Source: Myxococcales bacterium
GTDB taxonomy: Bacteria > Myxococcota_C > UBA6777
Assembly: GCA_027005175.1 (NCBI GenBank)
Contig: JALTMC010000093.1
Location: 1,267 to 7,839 of the forward strand
Length of the DNA: 6,573 nt
Reading direction: 5' to 3'
In this document: positions 1 to 5,916 of the stretch, piece after piece
Layout of the letters: the number at the start of each line of letters is the position of its first letter
Position numbering within the stretch: position 1 is the stretch's first letter
Translations under genes and position numbers: made by a program
Notes under the pieces: generated by a model
What the model was told of the DNA's origin: nothing
Database searches by the model: none
What the model saw: only the letters and a program-made list of their open reading frames with translations

Positions 1-813
1 TAAGGCAAGGAAAGCGTCAAAGACTTGTTCGGAGAGAGTTTCGGATACTTCGTTTTGGTACTTTCGACTTTGTTGAAGCATCGCCAGCAGGCGTTTCTCT
101 CGGCTTGGAGAGTTGATAAGACGATCTTTGTGAAGCAGCATGACCATGGCGTTGAGGATAATACGACCGCTGGTTTCGGTCATGGCCTCTACGGTAAAGT
201 CGATATGGCCGGAGCTTTCACCACGAGGAGCATACAGCAGACGCAGGACACGGCCATTGGTCAGCAAGCCGATCTCGACCTGTGTCTCTCGAAGTAGACG
301 TTCCAATCGTTCGTGAGGTGTGGCGGTCCAACAGGTTTCGTCGTTGGCTGAGACCTTGGTATCGAGTTCCTGGGTGGGTTGGATCTCTTTGACAAGGAGT
401 AGGACAGGATCGGGGGCATCTTCGGGAAGAGGTTCGCCCTCTTCGTCTTCATCGGGGCCAAAGAAGATCCAGGAGGGTTCGAGGATGTCGTTGAATTCGG
501 TGAGGGGGATAGTGAATCGTTCGCGCAGGTCTTCTTCTGTATCAAAGCGAAGGAAGTCTTGTTCGGGAATCCATCCCAAAAGAGAGGTGGCGAGGGTTGC
601 AAAGTCGGGGATATAAGGGCAGGGGTTGTCCTCGCTGATCTCTTTGAGAAGTGATCGGAATTGTTGTTGTTGTTCGGGGTTTTTGGAATTGACGATGGCC
701 TGAGCGCGAAGCATGGCGGGAGGAGAGACCACCAGGCCTTTGGGTTGGAGGTAGCCGATCCATTCGCGGTGACGGGCAAGAGAGAAGGCTTCTGTATTGT
801 ATGCAAATGCCAT
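1..813 (-). CDS. drmMI: DISARM-type DNA adenine methyltransferase, N-terminal 271 residues (partial, likely DrmMI)
   Basis: The frame opens at an ATG (813) and stays open for 271 codons to the left edge, so the C-terminal part is missing. The protein begins MAFAYNTEAFSLARHREW and continues with a YLQPKGLVVSPPAML segment near residues 21-35. Around residues 185-225 there is a LLTNGRVLRLLYAPRGE segment followed by a GRIILNAMVMLL helix. From memory of the families, these are N-terminal signatures of the large Eco57I/PglX-like methyltransferases of DISARM and BREX loci. The SAM-binding and NPPY catalytic motifs are not in the visible part, so methylation of adenine is inferred from family and position, not seen. 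The start lies 17 nt after the drmD stop, with AAAAGG (minus strand, 828-823) 9 nt before the ATG, which indicates one operon with drmD. Residues 46-51 are Glu-(Gln)4-Phe, encoded by a short CAA run. A BREX-like or solitary methyltransferase is the alternative; the adjacent drmD favours DrmMI. Confidence 0.68.
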   Translation of the reverse strand, partial: MAFAYNTEAFSLARHREWIGYLQPKGLVVSPPAMLRAQAIVNSKNPEQQQQFRSLLKEISEDNPCPYIPDFATLATSLLGWIPEQDFLRFDTEEDLRERFTIPLTEFNDILEPSWIFFGPDEDEEGEPLPEDAPDPVLLLVKEIQPTQELDTKVSANDETCWTATPHERLERLLRETQVEIGLLTNGRVLRLLYAPRGESSGHIDFTVEAMTETSGRIILNAMVMLLHKDRLINSPSREKRLLAMLQQSRKYQNEVSETLSEQVFDAFLAL

Positions 814-830
814 GAAACAAGACCTTTTGT

Positions 831-3800
831 TCAGCCAGAGATGGGATGAAGGTAGAGGATTCCAACAGGTTCGACACGGGAGAGTTTGACTTCATAGGAT
901 GTAAGGATGCGAGCGGGTTCTGAGATTAACTCGTCTTCAATTTGTTTAAGGCGGGTCAACCAAAAGCTTTGGTCTGCTCGCAACTGTCGTTCTTCGGCTT
1001 TGTTGAAGCCCAAGCTCATCTGTTGGAAGTGTTGACTGACCTCTGCATTCTTTTTTTCGATACGTTTTTGTTGTTGAAGGAGGAGGTGTTGCATGGCCTC
1101 GGCTTCTTCCCTGGCACGTCGTTGGAGTTTTCCTTCCGACCGTTTCTTTGTACTTTCTGCGCGTGCTTCGAGAATCGTGCGAAGTTCCTTTACATCTTGG
1201 GTGACGCTCTGACTGTAAAATTGGATTTCGGCAGTCTCCAGAGGGTGTTGTTCTGCTTGGAGAAGGGAGTTTTCAAGAAGAGAGAGCAGGGATTCTTTTT
1301 CTCTGAGGAGCAAGGGTTTGAGTTTGCGAGTTCGCTGGGAGGCTGGTGTCCACTCGGCACCAGCGACAATTAATTCGTCGTGAAGGCGGCTGGCATCATT
1401 GCCGTAGAGAGAGAGTCTTCCAAGGAGAAGGACAAGCGGTGTGGTGTTCTTGGTGGGACAGACACAAGCCCGGGAGAGTTCGTGATGAACAAAGCCTTGT
1501 GCAAGAAGACGTCCGAGCAGGCGTTGAACAAGGCGTTGTTCTAGGTGGAGGTGGACAACATCATTGTCTATCTTGCCCGAGTCTTCGAAGACAAGAGGCA
1601 AGAGGGAGGTTTCTTCTCGCCAGTCCCATACCTTTTGTTTTCTGGGGCGGGGAGGGCGGAGGGAGTCGAGAGTGGCTTTCCAGTTGTCATCTTCCTGAAA
1701 TAGATCTTCGAGATGAGGGATCTCCCACGTTGCCAAGTGTGAGTTTTCTGAGGATCTCCTTTTGAGGGGTTGGGAGCCAAGCAATTGAAGAGACGTAGAG
1801 ATGGTGTGGCGAAAGCGTTCTTCATCAAAGCGCATCCAGTCTCGCGATTTTTTAAGAGTGTTGCGCAGGCTGTCGATTTGTCTTTGTAGCTTGGAGCGTT
1901 CAGGGGCATAGAGTTCGCCCATATCTTCTTGGATTTGTAGCTCACGCTCTCTTTGTTTGGGTTTGAGAGACTCCACTTGCTCTACTTGTTTTAGCTGAGA
2001 GAGGAGGTTGTCGTCTTGGTTGGTGATGCCTTGCTGAAAGAGCTTCTTTATCTTGTTGTGGAGAATCGGTGATAGGCTTCCCAATTGTTCTTGAATAATC
2101 TTTGTTTTTTCTACAAGGACGCGAAGTACGCGGTCTTCGGCACGTTGAGGGAGAGTGAAATAGTGGCAGCGAACGGTGGGGGAGGGTTGTCCTTTTCGAT
2201 CGATTCGGCCATTGCGTTGTTCAAGGCGACTGGGGTTCCAAGGGATGTCTACATGGAAGAGGTCGGCACAATGATTTTGCAGGTTGATCCCTTCGCGTGC
2301 TGAGTCCGTGGCAATGAGGATGCGTAGAGGTTCGGACTCGGGTTTTGCATTAAAAGCCCGCTTGATCTCCTCGCGGCTGTCTTCCCCAAGGCCACCGTGG
2401 AGGAGTTGGATTCGTTCCTCGGCGCGAGAGGTCCCGAGTAGGGCGATTTCCAGTTGTTTTTTGAGATAGAACATCGTGTCGGTATACTCTGTAAAGAGGA
2501 TGACACGTTTGTTGGCCCAAGATGCGCCTGTTGTTTTGTTGGCTCCAATGTCTGGACAGAGATTCTCTTTCAACCATTGAATCAGGTGAGTGACTCGCGT
2601 ATCGGGAAGAGAGCTGGATGCCTCTGCCAAGGTGGTCATCTTTTCGAGAAGTTCGTTTTCTTCGGGAGAGAGGAGGATGTGAGCGCGAGAGGCGTGGGCG
2701 ATCGCGCTCTCTTCTTCCGCTTCGACTTCTTCCAGGGACCAAGAAGCCCGTTCATCATCGGCGTTCAAAGAAGATTCAAGAAGAGAGATCTGAGAAGGGA
2801 GTAGAGCGGTCTGTTCTCCCTCCTGGTGAAGGGTCTCGTAACGAGCGAGGGTGTTGCGGTGCACACGCAATGTTCGGGCAAAAGCTGGGATGGAGGAGAG
2901 TAGGCGTTTTTGCAGGTTTGTCAACACGAGCATCGCGGTCGCTTGTTGTTTTTTACCTTTGGATTCTAAACGCTTCTCACGGGCTTTGCGATATTGTTGT
3001 AACCACCTTGAAAGCTCCAACTCAGGGGTGTTTTTGGGAAGGTTGTCCAAGGTTATTTCACAGATGATACGTTCGGGAAAGCGTTGTCCAATGCCCCGCA
3101 AATCTTCTTTGAGACGACGAACCATGACAGGCTCAAGAAGCTTGGAGTGAACGGGGACACCTCGACAAAATCGTTGGGGATCGAGGATTTCCAAGAGAGC
3201 TGAAAAACTATTGGAGTGTCCGTTGTGTGGAGTTGCGGAGAGAAAGAGTCTGTGTTCAAATCGCGGCGCCAACTCTCGGATCTGTCGTGTTAGGTGGGAG
3301 TCAACTGCGTAGACAGAGGACGAAGCAGGGGCTGCGTTGTGAGCTTCATCGAGGATGAGCATGGAGCCGGAAAAGTCGGTTCCCAGCCAATCGCGCAAAG
3401 GTCCGGTGTATTGTTCATTTCGCAAGAGGGCGTGTGAGATAATAAACCGGGTGTGGGTGGTCCAGGGATTGATGGCGAAACCGCGTTCTCTTCGTCGTTT
3501 GGCAACAAAGGTCCGATCATAGATCAGGAAGGACAGTCCAAAGCGTCGCTCCATTTCCTGTTGCCACTGAACAACAACAGAGGGCGGGCATGCGATCACG
3601 ACTTTTTTGATTTTCTGCCGAAGGAGCATCTCACGTAGGATCAGGCCGGCTTCGATAGTTTTTCCAAGGCCGACATCATCAGCAATAAAGAGGTTGACGC
3701 GAGGCATCGCCAACGCTTTTTTGAGTGGTTCAAGTTGATAGGCCATGACATCAATCCCCGAACGATCGGGGGCTTGAAAGAGTTCTCTCTCGGTAGAAGT

Positions 3801-4148
3801 CACGCAATTCCAGCGCAGTGCATTCAGGTAGGCGGAAAACTGGCTGGGTTGATCAAAGCCTCGTCGTGCTACGCTTCCCCAGGAAGAGTCTCGAAGTACA
3901 CGAGCGTCTACTTCCTGTTCCCAAATCACTTCAAGGGGTTCGCCCTGAGCATCATCTTCAATACAGGATAAGTTCACCCAAGTTAACTCACCCCGATCGT
4001 CCGGTGATGTGACCATTCCTCGGATGTGTTCGACTTTTTCAACCAGATACTGGCGTGCACGAACATAGACGAGATCACCTACAGTGAGGGTTGTGTTCGT
4101 CAACGAGGTCGGCTGTTCCTCATTGGTTTGGAATTGCATCTCTTCCAT
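831..4148 (-). CDS. drmD: DISARM SNF2-family helicase DrmD
   Basis: This is a 1105-residue superfamily 2 ATPase of the RapA/SNF2 type. It is the helicase-like component of class 1 DISARM, which restricts incoming phage DNA. Residue numbers are from the ATG at 4148. An N-terminal module (about 20-95) has the GDLVYVRARQYLVE segment seen in DrmD proteins. The ATPase motifs follow: Walker A DDVGLGKT (157-164), DEAH (267-270), SAT (304-306), LFTEY (551-555), ATDSAREGINLQ (613-624) and QRNGRIDRKGQ (644-654). A conserved HLHLEQRLVQRLLGRLLAQGF region lies near 866-886. A charged Gln/Glu/Lys-rich coiled coil fills about 996-1075. All helicase motifs look intact. A TTG at 4178 would add ten residues but has no ribosome binding site. 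The ATG at 4148 has AAAGGAA 9 nt upstream, so I choose it. The gene is first in its operon, followed 17 nt later by the methyltransferase. A generic RapA-like helicase is the alternative, but the N- and C-terminal regions and the neighbour argue for DrmD. Confidence 0.85.
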   Translation of the reverse strand: MEEMQFQTNEEQPTSLTNTTLTVGDLVYVRARQYLVEKVEHIRGMVTSPDDRGELTWVNLSCIEDDAQGEPLEVIWEQEVDARVLRDSSWGSVARRGFDQPSQFSAYLNALRWNCVTSTERELFQAPDRSGIDVMAYQLEPLKKALAMPRVNLFIADDVGLGKTIEAGLILREMLLRQKIKKVVIACPPSVVVQWQQEMERRFGLSFLIYDRTFVAKRRRERGFAINPWTTHTRFIISHALLRNEQYTGPLRDWLGTDFSGSMLILDEAHNAAPASSSVYAVDSHLTRQIRELAPRFEHRLFLSATPHNGHSNSFSALLEILDPQRFCRGVPVHSKLLEPVMVRRLKEDLRGIGQRFPERIICEITLDNLPKNTPELELSRWLQQYRKAREKRLESKGKKQQATAMLVLTNLQKRLLSSIPAFARTLRVHRNTLARYETLHQEGEQTALLPSQISLLESSLNADDERASWSLEEVEAEEESAIAHASRAHILLSPEENELLEKMTTLAEASSSLPDTRVTHLIQWLKENLCPDIGANKTTGASWANKRVILFTEYTDTMFYLKKQLEIALLGTSRAEERIQLLHGGLGEDSREEIKRAFNAKPESEPLRILIATDSAREGINLQNHCADLFHVDIPWNPSRLEQRNGRIDRKGQPSPTVRCHYFTLPQRAEDRVLRVLVEKTKIIQEQLGSLSPILHNKIKKLFQQGITNQDDNLLSQLKQVEQVESLKPKQRERELQIQEDMGELYAPERSKLQRQIDSLRNTLKKSRDWMRFDEERFRHTISTSLQLLGSQPLKRRSSENSHLATWEIPHLEDLFQEDDNWKATLDSLRPPRPRKQKVWDWREETSLLPLVFEDSGKIDNDVVHLHLEQRLVQRLLGRLLAQGFVHHELSRACVCPTKNTTPLVLLLGRLSLYGNDASRLHDELIVAGAEWTPASQRTRKLKPLLLREKESLLSLLENSLLQAEQHPLETAEIQFYSQSVTQDVKELRTILEARAESTKKRSEGKLQRRAREEAEAMQHLLLQQQKRIEKKNAEVSQHFQQMSLGFNKAEERQLRADQSFWLTRLKQIEDELISEPARILTSYEVKLSRVEPVGILYLHPISG

Positions 4149-4157
4149 CGGGTGTGA

Positions 4158-4164
4158 TTCCTTT
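4158..4164 (-). promoter_or_regulatory. Ribosome binding site that decides the drmD start
   Basis: The minus strand reads AAAGGAA here, 9 nt before the ATG at 4148. The longer reading frame from the TTG at 4178 is preceded by a pyrimidine-rich stretch with no Shine-Dalgarno-like sequence. The downstream methyltransferase has AAAAGG at the same 9-nt distance from its own ATG, which supports the choice. Confidence 0.6.
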
Positions 4165-4219
4165 GTATCATGGGACAAATAGAGTCAGGATGGTAGAGGA
4201 TGTATGAGGAGATGGCAAG

Positions 4220-4248
4220 ATAAAATAGCGTGAATCCTAGGTTGTCAG
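4220..4248 (-). promoter_or_regulatory. Candidate drmD promoter
   Basis: On the minus strand CTGACA (4248-4243, five of six matches to TTGACA) is followed after 17 nt by TTTTAT (4225-4220, four of six). With a 15-nt spacer TATTTT (4227-4222) would serve instead. Transcription would begin near 4213 and leave a leader of about 65 nt before the drmD ATG. A second possible promoter lies upstream: TTGTCA (4281-4276), 17 nt, AACAAT (4258-4253). Both -35 candidates lie inside the arms of the inverted repeat at 4239-4284. The assignment rests on consensus matching only. Confidence 0.35.
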
Positions 4249-4284
4249 CGTAATTGTTTGTACTTGACGGGAACCTGACAACCT
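4239..4284. promoter_or_regulatory. Perfect 10-bp inverted repeat, candidate operator of the drmD promoter
   Basis: The plus strand has AGGTTGTCAG at 4239-4248 and its exact reverse complement CTGACAACCT at 4275-4284. The arms are 36 bp apart centre to centre, about three and a half helical turns. Each arm contains a candidate -35 hexamer for drmD. This is the layout expected when a dimeric regulator binds two half-sites, or two dimers loop the DNA. The right arm sits in an ACCTGACAACCTG stretch, so ACCTG also occurs as a direct repeat there. A 26-nt loop makes an RNA hairpin possible but less attractive. No regulator gene is in the window, so the binding protein is unknown. Confidence 0.45.
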
Positions 4285-4294
4285 GTAAAAGAAA

Positions 4295-4321
4295 TGGACA
4301 TAGCGGAATCTTCTGTATATT
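4295..4321 (+). promoter_or_regulatory. Weak candidate plus-strand promoter for the small RNA
   Basis: TGGACA (4295-4300, five of six to TTGACA) and TATATT (4316-4321, five of six to TATAAT) are separated by 15 nt, shorter than the usual 16-18. Transcription would begin near 4328, just before the structured segment, and diverge from drmD. Confidence 0.25.
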
Positions 4322-4327
4322 CGTGGG

Positions 4328-4430
4328 ATTGAAAGTCCTCACTCTGAGAGTGAGAAGTATGCGAAAACACGCACTCAGACCAACGAACCCTTGAGAGAAA
4401 AGCAAATGAGCCGACTTTCGTCGGTTTTTT
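4328..4430 (+). ncRNA. Candidate structured small RNA upstream of the DISARM operon
   Basis: There is no protein gene on the plus strand here, yet the segment ends in a terminator-like hairpin with six T and starts after a weak promoter. Within it lie a perfect hairpin CTCACTC-TGA-GAGTGAG (4338-4354), a short TGCG/CGCA hairpin (4360-4373, loop AAAACA), an A-rich unpaired linker and the final CCGAC-TTTC-GTCGG stem. That order is typical of a trans-acting small RNA about 100 nt long. If transcription continues past the T run, 4332-4348 can pair with 4434-4450, giving a longer structured RNA that would run into the 3' end of the Cca-like gene as antisense. I do not recognise a known RNA family. 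The alternative is that the structure is just a bidirectional terminator for the Cca-like gene. Confidence 0.35.
4408..4430 (+). terminator. Rho-independent terminator, plus strand
   Basis: CCGAC (4411-4415), loop TTTC and GTCGG (4420-4424) form a five-pair stem followed by six T (4425-4430). Three further G-T/A-T pairs can extend it at the base. On the minus strand the same stem has a GAAA tetraloop but is followed by CTCATTTGCTTTT, a poor U tract. It could therefore act only weakly as the terminator of the Cca-like gene. Confidence 0.55.
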
Positions 4431-4473
4431 CTCCTCAGAGTGGGGGTTTTAGCCTCACGAGGGATCTTTGTTA

Positions 4474-5841
4474 CTACTCAGGAAGATGAGGTTGGGTTTT
4501 CAGGTATGTGATGTAATAACTGCTTTCTTGGTGTGGTTGGATATGGTTTGCTTCGATTTGTTGTTCGAGATAGCGTTTGATACGACCTATCCTGGGACCT
4601 GGAGTGAAAGCGAAGGCATGTATGATCTCCGAACCGATTCCTTTGGGCAGAGCGGGGCGTTTTTCGTCCTCTTCTTTGATGCGGGTGATACGGGTTTTTA
4701 GCTCTCTTGAAAGTGTTTCGGCACGCAGACGCTTTTGGGGAATGGCCGATGTGAAGTCGGCTTGGGACAGCCACAACAAGGGTTGTAAGAGTGCTCCTGC
4801 ATCACGAAGAAGTCTTCGAACGGCAGAATCGCTCCAATGGGACTGGTACTCATTGGGTCGTTGGTGATGTCGTACGAGGAATGCAAGATGCTCTTGAAAC
4901 GTTGGGTCCATTCGAAATCGGGCACTGATCCCTTCGACAAGGATGGCACCGAGCTCACCGTGTTGGAAGAAGTGAACATCCTTGTTGTTGCCATAGGTTC
5001 TTGTCCAGGACTTGCCCATATCATGAAGCAGTGCAGCCCACCGAACGAGAGGGGTTGGGTGAGCCTGTGAGACCACCTGTTTGGTGTGCGCCCAGAGGTC
5101 TTTATGGTGGTATCTTGAAGTCTCTGCGAAGCCGATCATGGCGTGGACTTCGGGAAGCAGCAGACCTAGAATTCTGGTGTCGTACAAAAGTTGAAGTGCT
5201 TGGGAGACATGGGGTCCACATAGGAGGGCTGTTAACTCTCGCAACCATCCGGATCTTGGAGTATGTAGGATCTTGCCAGCTTGTTGGGTTACGAGTTCTT
5301 TCAGATCTTCAGGTGCTTTGGTTCCCAGCTCAGAAACTAACCCGGCCAGCCTGATAAAAGCAAGAGCATCGCTTCCAAACGATAGGTTGTCATTGGAGAT
5401 GGTTCGAATCAACCCCTTCTCTAGGTCTGACTTGGCTTGGAGTGGGTCGATGATCTCATTATTGGCATTCAATGCCAGGGTATCGATCGAAAAACCCCGT
5501 GAGGTGAGAGCTTGTTTCAGCGTTTCTGTTGGAGAAGATCCGGGAGGAGCACAAGTGATATATCCGACGAAGGGGTGCTGATGAAGGGATAAATTGACCT
5601 GAATCGGTCCTCTTGGCTGTGTTGCTCGAAGGGGAATACCTTGGAGATCTAAGACTTTTTTGCGAGGGGCCAAGGCGATGTATTCGAGGATTCCGGGGTT
5701 TCCCCACTCCCCAGTTCTTATAAAGTTTCGAGCTGCTGTCCCAACCAAGTAGAGGTCGATGTTGTTTTGTTGGAAGAGGGATTTGAGCGTCTGCATCGTA
5801 TCCATTTGTTGGGTATGTTGGGTCGTTAAGTGCGGGAACAT
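4474..5841 (-). CDS. CCA-adding enzyme/poly(A) polymerase-like protein with degenerate nucleotidyltransferase site and intact HD domain
   Basis: This 455-residue protein has the full layout of class II tRNA nucleotidyltransferases with an HD domain. The N-terminal palm aligns, but its motifs are eroded. The usual GGxVRD is VGTAARNF (33-40). The metal-binding DxD after the proline is ILE (51-53). RRDFTINAL is SRGFSIDTL (114-122), and EDPLR is SDALA (147-151). The HD part is conserved: H252 in LWAHTKQVV, HDMGK at 273-277, H294 in FFQHGELGA and RHH at 324-326. The tail FTPGPRIGRI (about 412-421) matches the conserved C-terminal end of Cca proteins. I infer that CCA addition is lost and a metal-dependent phosphohydrolase remains. 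The gene ends in tandem stops, TAG TAA. ATG codons at 5841, 5805 and 5796 are all possible starts and none has a clear ribosome binding site; the later two would still keep the palm. It lies 75 nt after the acyl-CoA dehydrogenase and may be co-transcribed with it. Confidence 0.8.
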   Translation of the reverse strand: MFPHLTTQHTQQMDTMQTLKSLFQQNNIDLYLVGTAARNFIRTGEWGNPGILEYIALAPRKKVLDLQGIPLRATQPRGPIQVNLSLHQHPFVGYITCAPPGSSPTETLKQALTSRGFSIDTLALNANNEIIDPLQAKSDLEKGLIRTISNDNLSFGSDALAFIRLAGLVSELGTKAPEDLKELVTQQAGKILHTPRSGWLRELTALLCGPHVSQALQLLYDTRILGLLLPEVHAMIGFAETSRYHHKDLWAHTKQVVSQAHPTPLVRWAALLHDMGKSWTRTYGNNKDVHFFQHGELGAILVEGISARFRMDPTFQEHLAFLVRHHQRPNEYQSHWSDSAVRRLLRDAGALLQPLLWLSQADFTSAIPQKRLRAETLSRELKTRITRIKEEDEKRPALPKGIGSEIIHAFAFTPGPRIGRIKRYLEQQIEANHIQPHQESSYYITYLKTQPHLPE

Positions 5842-5843
5842 CT

Positions 5844-5904
5844 GTGTTTCAGAGATCTTTGAGGGGTAAGATCGTGTTTCAGAGATCTTTGAGGGGTAAG
5901 ATCG
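5844..5904. repeat. Perfect 30-bp tandem duplication, each unit with a short dyad
   Basis: Units 5844-5873 and 5874-5903 are identical at all 30 positions, with one further matching base at 5904. Each holds GATCTT-TGAGGGGT-AAGATC (5854-5873 and 5884-5903), a six-pair stem with an eight-base loop. It overlaps the near-palindrome TCAGAGATCTTTGA (one wobble position). The repeat occupies nearly the whole gap between the acyl-CoA dehydrogenase stop and the first possible start of the Cca-like gene. There is no T run, so it is a poor terminator. Two protein binding sites on the same helical face, or a recent slippage duplication, are both possible. Confidence 0.85.
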
Positions 5905-5916
5905 ATGTCACTTGGG

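Larger units (their letters stand above)
4321..4460 (+). repeat. Long imperfect inverted repeat enclosing the candidate RNA
   Basis: Bases 4332-4348 pair with 4434-4450 over 17 consecutive positions, three of them G-U wobbles. After a bulge at 4331, a second helix pairs 4321-4327 with 4454-4460, with one G-U, and two more pairs lie between. The wobbles become A-C oppositions on the minus strand, so the helix is stable only in plus-strand RNA. Flanks show no obvious target-site duplication, which argues against a simple miniature transposon. Confidence 0.5.

Noticed and set aside
661-674. A GTT trinucleotide run that could be a phase-variable microsatellite.
   Set aside because: It is only about four units and a triplet repeat cannot shift the frame; it simply encodes four glutamines in the methyltransferase.
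25-806. Plus-strand and alternative minus-strand frames over the methyltransferase region.
   Set aside because: They are short, low-complexity shadows of the 271-codon frame that runs off the left edge and carries recognisable conserved segments.
4320-4340. GTGGGATTGAAAG resembles the 3' end of type I CRISPR repeats.
   Set aside because: There is a single copy, no spacer-repeat periodicity and no cas gene; the bases are better explained as part of the inverted repeat.
4100-4405. A 101-codon minus-strand frame with hydrophobic stretches spanning the spacer and the drmD start.
   Set aside because: It starts at TTG with no ribosome binding site, overlaps the drmD 5' end in another frame and crosses the RNA structure and promoter elements. 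It resembles no protein that I know.
4321-4460. A miniature inverted-repeat transposable element.
   Set aside because: No target-site duplication is visible at the ends, and the arms differ by changes that preserve pairing only in RNA. A transposon end would not need this.
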